A stretch of 64,000 nucleotides of DNA from Impatiens glandulifera (GCF_907164915.1 NC_061862.1:60947068-61011067), one strand, 5' to 3'. Counted from the first letter of the stretch, positions 35,710 through 46,457 are shown. Notes: generated from the sequence alone by a model not told the origin. A program made the numbers and translations.

Positions 35710-35995
35710 AGGATTTGTTTGATGAATGAGTTATTGAGATAAAACTCTATTTTTATCTTAAAACTTAATCATCACATCATCAATTTAATCCATCTATTTA
35801 TCTATTAAAATACCAAAATTATCATTCTTTTTTTTAATATAAATATAATTATTAAATAAAAATCTAGAGAAATAAAATGTATTTTAGTCAAAAATAAATA
35901 AAAACTAATTTTTTCCTACTTTTAATCCAACAATGATTTTTAAAAAAAAAAAAATCCAAACAAAACCCAAAAAATCACTTCATCAAACAAGCTCT
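35710..35995. mobile_element. Probable MITE
   Basis: The left end AGGATTTGTTTGATGAATGA and the right end reverse-complemented AGAGCTTGTTTGATGAAGTG form an imperfect terminal inverted repeat around about 286 bp of AT-rich sequence without coding capacity. The TTGTTTGATGAA terminus resembles many plant MITEs. No clean target duplication was identified. Confidence 0.55.
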
Positions 35996-37937
35996 AAATC
36001 TATTTGAGGAGGTTCTATCTTGCTTTGAATTATTGAGTAATTGACTCATGCATAGAACAATGCAAATGCATGATCCAATAATTGAAACATGTTATATACT
36101 TTTAACTATTGAATTTTATTTAGAGTATTTTCTCAAATCATATACATTGATGTTTTTTTTTTTTATGTTTCTAGAGTTTTATTTATTTTTAATTAATTTA
36201 TGACAAATCTTGTCATAAGTTGTCCTTGAATTGTTTTTTATTGCTCATCGGCCTTTTTTTGGTAAAAATAATCAATCAATCATTTTCAAAATTAGGAGAA
36301 GAAGATAACAAGAAGTTATAAAATAATATTTAAATTTGATTCCACTAATTTGACAAAATTACGCCAAAAGTTGAGTTCATATTAATTTTGCATAGACAAA
36401 GTCAAGGCAAATTTTATATTATTTTGCATTTTTGTTAGCCTTGATCAAAACAGTCAGTACAACTTTATTGACAAATAAATTTTCATCATTCTATTAGCCC
36501 TTTTAATGATTTTGAAATGAAATATTACAATTAGGGGTATTTCCTCCAAATTTTCAAAACCGAACTCTTGTGACAAGTATTTCATGGTTAATTTCATAGC
36601 CACAAAATTTTTCATCAATGATATTTTTCGCTAATATTGAGTCGGACATTTAGCACCATTTTTCCAACTGATACATTGCCACAATTTTTCATCTATTATT
36701 TGTAAAAAAATCCAATATTTATTACGATTGCATTTCCATGTAGCGTGTCATTTTTCGTATTTATCATTCTTACTTTTTTATTCTTGTCATATTTTTCACT
36801 TTGTATTGGGAACAGAGTCAGTTCTGGCTAAATTCACGTGTTAGGACAGTCCATTCTCTAGGGTAAAAAAAAATATGTTATTTAGTTAAATTTATTAATT
36901 ATTTTAACATAAATGTGCTATGAGTTTAGAATGAAAAAAAGAAAAAAATATTTAATTATAAGTTTAAGTCTCACTAGCTAAAAATAAATTTTTGAATAGA
37001 TTTTTAAAAACAAAATTAGGGTAACCAAATTTTTTTCACTTTTTTCTACCTAGTGTTTGGGCAATACAACTTTTTTTTAAAACTTATATTACAATGTAGT
37101 TTTATTTTTTAGAGGCCATCTCTTTTTTTTAGAGGAGAACTACCCTAATGCCCCGTAATTATGTCCCTCTGCTTACAAACTGTTAACCTTTGAGTTCTTC
37201 TGACCGTGCTTGAGACGGCCAAGTTAGCTCGCTCCTGGTCTTGGAGGAACTGTTTCTATGTATGTGAGAAATGTGACTTATTAACTATTTAATTAAGAAT
37301 ATATGAATACATTTTATTTTAATTAAAAAAATTCAACATGATTGATTGATGACCCAAATTTTCGAAATATTTGGATAAACAAGACTAGTACGATCCAATA
37401 TACTTCAACTTAAAATGTTTAAACTAAATAAATGACATTTGTTCTTTCTATTATGAACTATTTTTATCATTTGAACTACCTGTTTTATGTTATATTAGTA
37501 CTTTATATATATATTAAGTTTCTTTGACATTTTTTTTTGTAAAAAAATTTTCAAAATTTAATATTTTTTCTCCTTCACTTGTTTTATATACCAATTTTTT
37601 TATTTAATAGTTTCTCAATCAACTTTCTATTTAAAGAATAAAATGGTCATTCAATTTTAAAATTTCAATTATTTCTTTTTAAAATTAAGTAAAACAGATT
37701 TTATTTTATTTAAAAATAAAATTAAAAAATTAACCAAGATCAAACAAACTCCCAAACCTCTCAACTCCTTCCAAATTTTACCAGGTATAATTATTAATTA
37801 ATTAAAATGTATAAATCAAAGATGAATATTTTATATATAATTAATTGATAGAAAGTCAATTAATTACAATAAAGACATTATATAAATACAAATAAATGTT
37901 GAGACGATTAAGTACTAGAATCCATATTTTTATTTTT

Positions 37938-38168
37938 AATTGCGTGTGAATGTGATTGAAATTTGGCTCAATCACTCTTATTTATCGATTCTTATGAGCT
38001 ACAACATCACACAAAGAAGGCAACCCTTTCAGTAGCATCCAACATCACAAAGGAGTTTGACATCTATCTTTCATCAAAAGAGTAATATCTATTTATATTA
38101 TTAGATTAAGTCCAGTAAGTGGATTACTAGAGATTGGGTCAAAATGTTGGGCCAACAAATACCCAACA
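37938..38168 (-). repeat. 3' LTR of the minus-strand copia derivative
   Basis: Matches the other LTR over nearly its full length: TCAATCACTCTT(A/G)TTTATCGATTCT, CATCACAAAGGA-like and CCAACAAATAC(C/T)CAACA. Its inner boundary at 38168 is sharp; the outer boundary near 37938 is approximate because the terminal bases are diverged. Confidence 0.8.
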
Positions 38169-38310
38169 ATCTCCACATTTGACCCAAATTAGTGCAAAAC
38201 ACAATCACGGAATCGCAAGATACATCATCGTCAATTTAATACCACCGAGGCAATAAAGAGAATACCCAAGGTAAACTCGTGTCACAAAGACCGGGGCAAA
38301 AGCACAAAGA

Positions 38311-38640
38311 ATGCAAAAATCACAAGAATTAAACGCAAGAGCACAAAAAATGCGAAAAATTACAGAGATCAAACGCAAGAGCACAAAACACGCGAAAAAT
38401 CACAGAGATCAAACGCAAGAGCACAAAGCACGCAAAAAATCACAAAGATCAAACGCAAAAGTACAAACCACGCGAAAAATCACAAAGATCAAACGCAATA
38501 GCACAAAGCACGCAAAAAATCACAAAGATCTAACGCAAGAGCACAAAGCATGTGAAAATTACAAAGATCAAATGCAAGAGCACAAAGAATGCGAAAATCA
38601 CAAAGATCAATGCAAGAGCATAAAGCATGCGAAAATCACA
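38311..38640. repeat. 40-bp minisatellite array
   Basis: About eight units of roughly 38-40 bp, each like AAACGCAAGAGCACAAAGCA followed by CGCAAAAAATCACAAAGATC. Later units lose a few bases. On the plus strand it happens to stay open as a lysine-rich frame (38311-38724), which is probably not a gene. Confidence 0.9.
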
Positions 38641-39000
38641 AAGATTAAAGACAAGATCACAAAGATTGAAGGCAAGATCACAAAGCATGTCATTTCCACA
38701 AAAGATGAAATTCACAAAGATTGAAGGCAAGATCGCAAAGAATGTCATTTCCACAAAGGATGAAAATCACAAAGATTGAAGGCAAGATCACAAAGCATGC
38801 CATGCTCACAAAGGACGAAAATCACAAAGATTGAAGGCAAGATCACAAAGCATGCCATGTCCACAAAGGACGAAAATCACCAAGATTGAAGAAAGATCAC
38901 AAAGCATGCAATGTCCACGAAGGACGAAAATCACAAAGATTGAAGGCAAGATCGCAAAGAATGCCATGTCCACAAATGACGAAAATCACAAAGATTTTAC
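38640..39000. repeat. About 54-bp minisatellite array
   Basis: Six or seven units of roughly 53-56 bp, each with GATTGAAGGCAAGATCACAA, then AGCATGCCATGTCCACAAAG and GA(C/T)GAAAATCAC. It shares the AATCACAAAGAT segment with the preceding 40-bp array, so the two probably arose from one another. Confidence 0.9.
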
Positions 39001-39014
39001 CCTAAGTCAAAGTT

Positions 39015-39533
39015 TTAAATCCTTTGACATGAAAACAATTTTTCAGCAGGTAAACACTTAGTACCCAAAACTTCTTTGTAAGAGCTAGGCTCATTACAGT
39101 CTAGGGATTCAAACATATTAAAAGAAAATTCAGACACATTACAATCATTCAAATTATCATCCCTAAAACTAGCAGGCATTCTAACAGTTTTTCTACTTCT
39201 ATCCCTAGCAAGTTCATAATCATGCAAATCATGCACATTATCATGTTTCACCTCATTGGGAGCATTCCCATCTTGTTCAGTAGGTTGCTCAACATCTACA
39301 GGCACATGCTCCACCTTATTAGGAGCATCATTAACAAGAGTGGGAGACATAGGCAAGCAAGGAAAGTCATTATCATTAAAGACAACATCTCTACTTATCA
39401 CAATCATATGCTCAGGTTCACTCTTATCCCAAAGTCTATAACCTTTTACCCATTTAGTGTAGCCTAAGAACACAAATTTCTTGGACATAGGCTCCAACTT
39501 GTCAATCTTCTGATGCACAGCCAACACAACCAA
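39015..39533 (-). pseudogene. Copia polyprotein fragment (integrase C-terminal region)
   Basis: 172 residues on the minus strand. It begins with LEPMSKKFVFLGYTKWVKGYRLWD and VISRDVVFNDN, matching the copia motif LDPKSxKCIFLGYxxxxKGYRLWD...VISRDVVFDE that follows the integrase core. The rest is the acidic linker before reverse transcriptase, ending in the RSRKTVRMPASFRDD region. It is cut off on both sides, so it is a fragment of a larger polyprotein. Confidence 0.85.
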
Positions 39534-39719
39534 AAACTTTCAAGTTGCTCAAATCAATTTTTCCGTCAAACGTAACCATACCATATTGATTAACATCAGA
39601 CATGCTATCAAACAAATTAAAAAACAATCAACAATCAATATGAAAGAAATTACAAATGAAAGAGGGTTCAAGCAATGATACCTCACAAAACTCAAATAAA
39701 GTTTCAACTTACCCACCCC

Positions 39720-40110
39720 GCTCGGGGATTTTGGCAAAATTCGGCGACGGTGGTGGATCGGGGCTACAACAAACAGATTGGCGGCAACTCCTCTTCTTCT
39801 CCTCCAGCGACGCGGCGGTGGCAGTTCCTTCTCCAACAACAAACGCGAGTGGGGGGGTTGCTTCGTCTTCTCAACAGCAGCACGGAGACAACAGCTCCTT
39901 CTCCGGCGACAAACGCGAGTGGAGGGGCTGCTTCGTCTTCTCAGAAGCGGCACAGCGGCGGCAGTTCCTTTTACAGCGACAAACGCGAGAGGTGGAAGCT
40001 CCTTCTCCAGCAACAAACGCGAGCGGCGACATCTCCTTTTCCAGTGACAAACGCGAGTGGGGGGCTATTTCGATTCTCAGCGGTCGTGACAAACGCGACA
40101 CCGACAGCGG
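39720..40110. repeat. GC-rich degenerate tandem repeat around CGACAAACGCGAG
   Basis: At least seven units with the core (C/A)(G/A)ACAAACGCGAG(T/A/C)GG, separated by CTCCTTCTCCGG-like spacers, in a block far GC-richer than the rest of the window. It is open in several frames on both strands (39549-40172), which reflects composition rather than a gene. It occupies the place in the element where leader or gag should be. Confidence 0.8.
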
Positions 40111-40528
40111 TTGAACAAGACAGTGACAATTCTATCTTTCTTCTCCCTCCAGAAGCTGTCTCTAGTAGGTAGAGACAGGGGTTCTTCCTTCCTCCAATAC
40201 TCCAATAGCACAAAGTTGTTGGCCTGAAGAGTGATGAGGCTGAAGTCAGAAGCAAAAACTTAAGGCCTAGAGGGAACTAAGATTGCAAACCCAACGATAG
40301 CTCCTCTTCTTCCTTTTCCCACTCACTCTCTCCCCACCAAACCTTGAGAGAAACTCACTCTCTCACTAGCTGAAGTAGAAGACATTGGATGACCTATCTA
40401 AGTCTTCTCATTCACGCTCTTTCTCTGGTTTGATCTTGAAGCGAGAATACAACAATCGATCAAAAAATTATTGACAACTCATATCCTTCAACTCAATCTC
40501 AAACTCCAATTACAAACACTAACCTCTA

Positions 40529-40540
40529 GCTTTGATACCA
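40529..40540 (-). other. Primer-binding site (initiator tRNA-Met type)
   Basis: Minus strand TGGTATCAAAGC, one base after the LTR end; one mismatch from the copia consensus TGGTATCAGAGC. Confidence 0.85.
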
Positions 40541-40541
40541 C

Positions 40542-40768
40542 TGTTACATGTGAATGTGATTGGAGTTTGACTCAATCACTCTTGTTTATCGATTCTGATG
40601 TACTGCAACCTCACACAAAAGAGGCAACTCTTCCACTAACATCAAACACCACAAAGGAACTTGACATCTACCTCTTACCAAAGAGAGTAATATTTATTTA
40701 TATAATTAAGTCAAGTTCAGTAAATGGGTTATTAGAGATTGAGCCACCATGCCAACAAATACTCAACA
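40542..40768 (-). repeat. 5' LTR of the minus-strand copia derivative
   Basis: 227 bp; minus strand begins TGTTGAGTATTTGTTGGC and ends CACATGTAACA. It pairs with 37938-38168. Confidence 0.85.
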
Positions 40769-41330
40769 CTTGAAGCCATCTTTATTCTGGTAGATAATAA
40801 TGTTTGGCACATATAGAAACTACTTCATATAATTCTAATAGTGGCTCTAATCTATCATTTCACTAGTGAATCTCTCCTCCATTTGAGTACTGAATTTAGG
40901 TCAGGTTGAGTACTGAATTTAGGTCGGGTTGTGTAGTGGGTTATATAAATAAATTCGAATTATTTAAAAAAAAAATCAATCATAATCAAACAGTATTTTT
41001 TATATTAATTAATTTAATCAAAATATTATTAAAAAATTCTTTATTTAATATTTATTTTAGTATTATATATTAATAATTTATAAGTCATTTTACTAATAAA
41101 AAAACAAACAAAAACATACATTCTCAAACATTTTTTAAATACTCAAGTTTATTTAAATAAACATTTACCAAACAAACTCTAATAAAACTAAGTTACTAAA
41201 ATAAAAAATAAAAATAACAAACAAACAAACTCTAATAAAACTAAATTACTAAAATAAAAAAATAACTGAAATAATATTTATTGAGCAACAACTCAACCAT
41301 ACCACACCTAACATATTGATCTATGAACTT

Positions 41331-41482
<152 letters not shown>

Positions 41483-41857
41483 CACTTTCACACCATCAGT
41501 TTTATAGTTTGACAATATTGGTGTAGCTTTTTTGACTTCTAATTTAGTGTTTCATGCTAGAATTAAATCTATATATATATAGATTGATTTGGTAAAGGGT
41601 TGTAAGTTGAGAGTTAGGATTTACATAAAGATGAAAAATAATGAATAACAACTCCTTATAAAGATCCTTTAGGTTTCACTCCCATTTTCTTTATTAATCA
41701 AAGTGTTATATATAATTATAAATTGCTTTTCACTTGTGATCTGTTGAAGAAATAAGTTGCCAAACCGGCTATGAATACAACTTTAATAAAGTTAACCATA
41801 ATAACTTTTAAATAATGAATAATTGATATAAATTATATTTTACCAAATTTTATATTA

Positions 41858-42310
41858 GGCCAAATTGACAAATTGAAACTCTTTATTGGGTCAATTGAGA
41901 TTTTAATTTTATTTTAAATTTCACAATTTGAGACTATTTATTGTTAAAGTTATACAAAACATCTTAAAGGTTTTAACGTCGTTAACTTATTATTTAGGTA
42001 GAATTTATAAATAAATAAAATATCTATGTCACTTATTTAACTATCGAATTTTAATAAATTGAGAGTTTTGACCATCGATTCTAATTAAAATCATAAATTC
42101 GTTAAAATTCGATAGTTAAATAAGTGACATGGATATTTTATTTATTTATTTATTTATAAATTTTACGTAAATAATAAGTTAACGACGTTAGAAACTGTTA
42201 AGCATTTTTGTATAACTTTAACATAGAGAACCCAAATTGTAAGGCTTAATAGAAAATGTCCGAAATTCCAATTGTTTTAAACAATTAGCCCCAATTTGAC
42301 AATTTAGGGC
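41858..42310. mobile_element. Foldback-type element (MITE-like)
   Basis: About 453 bp that fold on themselves. The arms share GTTAAAGTTATACAAAA, TAACGTCGTTAACTTATTAT and GTCACTTATTTAACTATCGA in inverted orientation (left arm about 41940-42055, right arm about 42105-42230), with weaker similarity out to GGCCAAATTGAC / GCCCTAAATTGTC at the ends. The loop is about 50 bp. No coding capacity; flanks TATATTA and TATATAA are similar but not conclusive as a target duplication. Confidence 0.7.
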
Positions 42311-43193
42311 TATATAAACTAAAAACTATGTTGACATAATGACAATAAATTAGCTTGTGTTAAAAACAATTGTTAGTTTTGATTATATCTTTGTCTAATG
42401 AACTTATTATATGAACATGAAGTGGCGGGATTAAAAAAAATTATAAACAATTTATTATTATTATTATTATTTTTTAATTTTTAATTTTATGTTTCCTGCA
42501 CATGTACCACGTCAGATGGTCTTATTTTCTTATAAATTCGTTGTCAAATTATTTCTTTTTTAATAACATAATTATTATTCATACTATTCTTTACATTTTC
42601 TGTAACTCTCAGACTTTTCTTTAGGTAAATTTATTCTTTTAGAAATATATACTTTTGGTTTGATAAAACAATTATTATTAGATTTTAAATTCAATTTCAA
42701 ATAAGAAACAAAATATATCTTCTATATTTTTCATAATTCTATTTTATGAGAAATATTTTTTTTTTGTTTATAAAAGAAATTTTAAGATAAATTGTAGACT
42801 GAATAGAAAACAAAATTTCAATTAATTATTTTTTTAAAAAGAAATACAAAAAAGGCTGGCAGTGTTGGGACCATTAATTGGGATAATTAGTAGTGACATA
42901 CAATTTAGATCTTTTGAAAAACTAGCTTGTTTAGATTGTAGGTATTTAAAAAATAATAATAACTAATCTGATTTTCAAAAAAGAAGAAGAAAAAAAATGG
43001 TTTGATGAAATAGTTAATTAATTGAAAATATTTGAGTTAAATAATTAAAGTATTATTTTAATTTAATATTTTAAATATTATTTTAAAAATTATAGACTAA
43101 TTTATCAACTTTATAATAATCTAAATAATTTATAATTGATAAAATAGTTACTGACATGAATATGACCATGTTATTCAAATTATAACTCTTCTT

Positions 43194-43377
43194 TCTTAAA
43201 ATATAAAATAATATATTTATAATATATTATTATAATACGATAAACTGTGATAATATCTATATTATATTATTATATTAGTTTCTTTATAAACTCAATGTAA
43301 TGTTTATATAATAGACATTATTGATGTAATTCGATATATCATTCAATATAAATTATCTTTTCTCTTTATTACTAACA
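43194..43377 (+). repeat. 5' LTR of the compact copia derivative
   Basis: 184 bp, starting TCTTAAAATATAAAATAAT (first base pair of the TG terminus mutated) and ending CTTTATTACTAACA. A short LTR of under 200 bp is typical of some copia lineages. Confidence 0.85.
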
Positions 43378-43389
43378 TGGTATCAGAGC
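43378..43389 (+). other. Primer-binding site (initiator tRNA-Met type)
   Basis: TGGTATCAGAGC directly abuts the 5' LTR and matches the copia consensus exactly. Confidence 0.92.
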
Positions 43390-43407
43390 TGAAGGTTCGT
43401 TCTTGGC

Positions 43408-43880
43408 ATGGCGGTTGAGTCTTCAAAAGGGGCATCAACTCCTTTGTCATTCTGGACAAGGACATCGATGTCGAATTTGAAGTTTGCGTTGGAAAACTTT
43501 GATGGAATTGGGCATTTCGGCATTGGCAATATGAGGTTCTAGATTGTCTTTTTCAACAGGGTCTAGATGTTGCTATTGAGGTCGAAAAGTCAGGTGGTAT
43601 AAAAGAAAAATTGTGGAGTATAATGAATCGGTTGGCGTGCGGAACAATTCGATCGTGCATGTCTAGAGAGCAGAAGTATGTTGTGAAGAACGAAACTTCT
43701 GCACAGAAACTATGGCAAGCATTGGAGGACAAATTTCTGAAGAAGAGTGGTCAGAATAAGTTCCTAATGAAAAAGCGGTTGTTCCAGTTTGATTACCAAT
43801 CAGGTACTAATATGAATGAACATATTACTAAATTTAATCAATTAGTAACAGATCTGTTAAACATTGATGTTAAGTTTTAG
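43408..43880 (+). pseudogene. Copia gag remnant
   Basis: The first part reads AVESSKGASTPLSF and LKFALENFDGIGHF in frame from an ATG at 43408. After a frameshift an 89-residue frame (43611-43880) reads MWSIMNRLACGTIRSCMS, SAQKLWQALEDKFLKKS and KKRLFQFDYQSGTNMNEHITKFN, the classic copia gag (UBN2) sequence. It ends at a stop at 43878-43880, just where further gag would continue in an intact element. Confidence 0.85.
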
Positions 43881-44300
43881 GATGAAGATCTTGCTTTGAT
43901 ATTCTAACATCCCTCCTATTTATTTTTTTTGAAATAAAGAGAGAAGTTGTATTGAATGATATATCGAATTACATAAGTTATGTCTATTATATAGACATTA
44001 CATTAAGCTTATAAGGAAATTAATATGATATTATATTATATTATTATATTAGTTTCCTTATAAGCTCAATGTAATGTCTATATAATAGACATAACTTATG
44101 TAATTCGATATATCATTCAATACAACTTTTTTTTTATTTAAAAAAAAAAATAGGAGGGATGTTAGAACATCAAATCAAGATCTTCATCCTCAAACTTAAC
44201 ATCAATGTTTAACAGATCTGTTATTAATTGATTAAACTTAGTAATATGTTCATTCATAGTAGTACCTGATTGGTAATCAAATTGAAACAACCGTTTTTTT
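43772..44300. repeat. Large near-perfect palindrome (gag end plus LTR end, head to head)
   Basis: Two arms of about 265 bp meet at 44036 with essentially no loop. Matching pairs include CCAATCAGGTACTA / TAGTACCTGATTGG, AGATCTTG-type gag bases, AACATCCCTCCTAT / ATAGGAGGGATGTT, GAATTACATAAGTTATGT / ACATAACTTATGTAATTC, and AAGGAAATTAATAT / ATATTAGTTTCCTT. The outer parts are gag; the inner parts (about 43945-44125) are two LTR 3' portions in inverted orientation. Confidence 0.92.
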
Positions 44301-44367
44301 TATCCTGCTTTCTCAATTCATTTGATTTGCTGACGGTCCCTGACCATCAATGTTTCATCTGATGTAC

Positions 44368-44605
44368 CTAATAACGTCGGAGTTATTTAGTTGTTATTTC
44401 ACCTAGCATTTAATTCCCATGGGATTTGACGTCTTCACTAGTTTATCAGTCAACACATTGACATCCCGTCATTGGATGGATTTTGAGACTCACGAGTAAC
44501 GTCGAAGTTATTTAGTTGTTGTTTCACCCAACATTTAATGCCCATGGGATTTGACGTCTTCGTTGGTTTATCAGTCAACGCATTGACATCATGTACCTGG
44601 ATGGA
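44368..44605. repeat. Tandem repeat of about 110-128 bp (two copies)
   Basis: Copies at about 44368-44480 and 44496-44605 share AACGTCG(G/A)AGTTATTTAGTTG, CCCATGGGATTTGACGTCTTC and GTTTATCAGTCAAC(A/G)CATTGAC. They are about 90% similar and lie between the palindrome and the 3' LTR, where pol would normally be. Confidence 0.88.
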
Positions 44606-44709
44606 GCTCACGAGTTTCTGAAAATTGAATACACCATCAACATTTCAACATCTCAATCGTCTTCAACCTCAAGTTGTTCAAGCATTTTTCATCTTAAATT
44701 TGAAAAGGA

Positions 44710-44902
44710 TGTTAAAATATAAAATAATATATTTGTAAGATATTATTACAATATGATAAATTATGATAATATTAATATTATAGTATATTATTATATTAGT
44801 TTTCTTATAATTTCAATCTAATTTCTATATAATATATAAATATAACTTATGTAATTCGATATATCATTCAATACAATTTATCTCTTCTATTTATTACTAA
44901 CA
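44710..44902 (+). repeat. 3' LTR of the compact copia derivative
   Basis: 193 bp, starting TGTTAAAATATAAAATAAT and ending TTTATTACTAACA, preceded by GAAAAGGA and followed by the target duplication TTCTT. Confidence 0.88.
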
Positions 44903-44907
44903 TTCTT

Positions 44908-45698
44908 CAATTTAGGTACTACATATTATATTGTTTTAATTTTAAATTTAAATTTGGTCCTACTATAGTAATTATACTTTATTAATATTTTACCTCCAAA
45001 CTTATATTGTTCTAATTTGATGTATCTAGGTTGGTTTATAATTGTTTAGGTATTTGTCAAAATACATCCAAATGATAATAGATTCAATGAATATAAACAA
45101 AATTTGAAACAAATAATCAAACAAAATATACTTTTATAATAATAATTTCAAATATTATTTTATTAAACAAAAGATCAAGTTAATATATTTATAAAAAAAT
45201 AATTTATACATCATAACTTTAATTAACATATTTTAAAGTGTGACTCTAATAAATTAGTTCATATATAGACTCTAGTATATTAATTTTTATTACATCAAAT
45301 TAGGATCTAGATCTTTATAGTTCTAAACTATACTAGACCCTATAAAAGGTAAAGTATGGGGCTGATAGGCAATAATGTTACAATGAAGACAAATTTATTA
45401 TTTAGCTCTCCTTTTAAAATATGGTATAATTTACCAAATGAATCCTGATTGTGAAGGTAAAAGAAAAGAAAAAAAAGAAAGATAAAAGAGATGTGCATTA
45501 ACGCAGGCATGGCCAGATAATACATAAACGCACGCCCTCCAACTGTTTGTGATAATGCCTCCTCACCATTTTCTTTAGCTGCCCCCACAATTGGGTCCCT
45601 CACTCCTCTCCCTTCCCCTTAGAAGGACTGATTCATATTAGTTGTGTTCACTTGGATCTCATACAAGTTCAAAAGAGAAAGAGAGTGGTATCAGCTAT
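44908..45698. other. Intergenic region and upstream region of the OVATE gene
   Basis: AT-rich up to about 45340, then GC-richer towards the gene. No additional gene is supported. The purine-rich AAAAGAGAAAGAGAGTGG at about 45671-45688 probably lies in the 5' untranslated region. Confidence 0.5.
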
Positions 45699-46457
45699 AT
45701 GGGCAATTACAAGTTCAGATTATCAGACATGATGCCAAATGTCTGGTTTTACAAGCTTAGAGACATGAGCAAAGCCAAAAAATCTACTCATCATCATTTA
45801 GTAAGAAAAAAACTGCCTTATTATACTCAAAGGCCAAGTCTTTCTCAACCACCACCAAGACCCAACTATTTTTACACCGACAAATTCTGCACTACTAATT
45901 CCTCCTCCTCCTCCAAGAGAAAATCCATTTACCAACCATCTCCCAAACATGTCCCAGCTGCAACACTTGTTACATCTTCTTCGTCCACCACCGACATAAT
46001 CATCGACCTGGGTATGCTTGATCTTCCTCCTATTTTGACAAAGCCAGTCAACCCAGAAACAGACCATGTCAAGACTAGAGATGAGCATCAGCAGACCAAG
46101 AAGAGAGCTACGAGAGGAATTAAGTTGAGGACTAATAATAATTCTCCAAGAATTGCCAGAATGAATACGAATCATCATGGTCGAAAGAGTGTTTCTTCTT
46201 CTTCTCCTTCTTCCCATAAAAAGAAGAAGAAAAGCTTGTCTGAGAGTAGTTTTGCCATTGTCAAGTCATCTTTTGATCCACAGAGGGACTTTAAGGATTC
46301 AATGGTGGAGATGATCATAGAGAACAATGTAAGGGAATCAAAGGATTTGGTTGAACTCTTGGCTCTCTATCTGTCTCTTAATGCTGATGGATATCATCAA
46401 CTCATTGTCAAGGCATTTGAGCAAATCTGGTTTGATATGGCCAACCTTCGTTTGTAA
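45699..46457 (+). CDS. OVATE family protein (OFP), transcriptional repressor
   Basis: 252 residues from the ATG at 45699. I chose this start because MGNYKFRLSDMMPNVWFYKL is the conserved N-terminus of many plant OFPs. An in-frame upstream ATG at 45642 would add 19 residues with no family resemblance. The middle is low-complexity, rich in Ser, Lys, His and Pro, with basic clusters (KKKKK, about residue 175) that could serve in nuclear import. The C-terminal 70 residues (183-252) form the OVATE domain: SSFAIVKSSFDPQRDFKDSM, then MIIENNV, DLVELLALYLSLN and AFEQIWFDM. OFPs repress transcription and interact with TALE homeodomain (KNOX/BELL) proteins, affecting organ shape and cell wall. Single exon, as usual for the family. 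I cannot assign the OFP number. Confidence 0.93.
   Translation: MGNYKFRLSDMMPNVWFYKLRDMSKAKKSTHHHLVRKKLPYYTQRPSLSQPPPRPNYFYTDKFCTTNSSSSSKRKSIYQPSPKHVPAATLVTSSSSTTDIIIDLGMLDLPPILTKPVNPETDHVKTRDEHQQTKKRATRGIKLRTNNNSPRIARMNTNHHGRKSVSSSSPSSHKKKKKSLSESSFAIVKSSFDPQRDFKDSMVEMIIENNVRESKDLVELLALYLSLNADGYHQLIVKAFEQIWFDMANLRL

Larger units (their letters stand above)
31561..37935. other. Gene-poor AT-rich intergenic region
   Basis: I see no supported gene. It contains an 80-bp tandem duplication, a GC-richer block at 33060-33760 discussed separately, a probable MITE at 35710-35995, and poly(A/T)-rich sequence. The start of another degenerate hAT-like sequence may lie near 36815 (CAGAGTCAGTTCTGG), but without a partner end. 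Confidence 0.5.
37938..40768 (-). mobile_element. Minus-strand Ty1/copia derivative with LTRs, mostly stripped of pol
   Basis: On the minus strand the 5' LTR is at 40768-40542 (starts TGTTGAGTATTTG, ends CATGTAACA), followed by a primer-binding site TGGTATCAAAGC (40540-40529). The 3' LTR is at about 38168-37938 (starts TGTTGGGTATTTG), preceded by a purine-rich AAATGTGGAGAT. The only recognisable protein part is the region after the integrase (39533-39015). The rest of pol and gag is absent or replaced by tandem repeats: a GC-rich one in the 5' part and two AC-rich arrays in the 3' part. No target duplication was found, and the LTRs are diverged. Confidence 0.85.
43194..44902 (+). mobile_element. 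Compact copia derivative with LTRs, perfect target duplication and an internal palindrome
   Basis: 1709 bp. The 5' LTR (43194-43377) and 3' LTR (44710-44902) both end ATTACTAACA. Flanks TTCTT (43189-43193 and 44903-44907) are a perfect 5-bp duplication. The primer-binding site TGGTATCAGAGC matches the consensus exactly. A gag start (43408-43880) is followed not by pol but by a reverse-complement copy of the gag end and of the LTR end, making a palindrome centred at 44036. Then comes a 110-bp tandem repeat and the 3' LTR. It cannot encode its own mobility proteins. The intact ends and duplication show that it inserted as a normal LTR element. Confidence 0.88.

Noticed and set aside
38311..38724. 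137-residue lysine-rich repeat protein
   Set aside because: It is the 40-bp minisatellite read through; it lies inside a decayed retroelement and unit-length changes break the frame downstream.
38311..39000. CRISPR-like array
   Set aside because: The units are contiguous minisatellite repeats without unique spacers, in a plant nuclear retroelement.
39549..40255. Several overlapping frames of 76-165 residues on both strands
   Set aside because: GC-rich tandem repeat with few stops in any frame; no domain, and mutually overlapping.
45340..45603. 87-residue frame upstream of the OVATE gene
   Set aside because: Overlaps the likely promoter, no domain, AT-driven hydrophobic stretch.
45642..45698. 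Upstream in-frame ATG for the OVATE gene
   Set aside because: Adds 19 residues unlike any OFP, while the ATG at 45699 gives the conserved MGNYKFRLSDM start.
45798..46217. 139-residue minus-strand frame
   Set aside because: Antisense shadow of the OVATE family gene.
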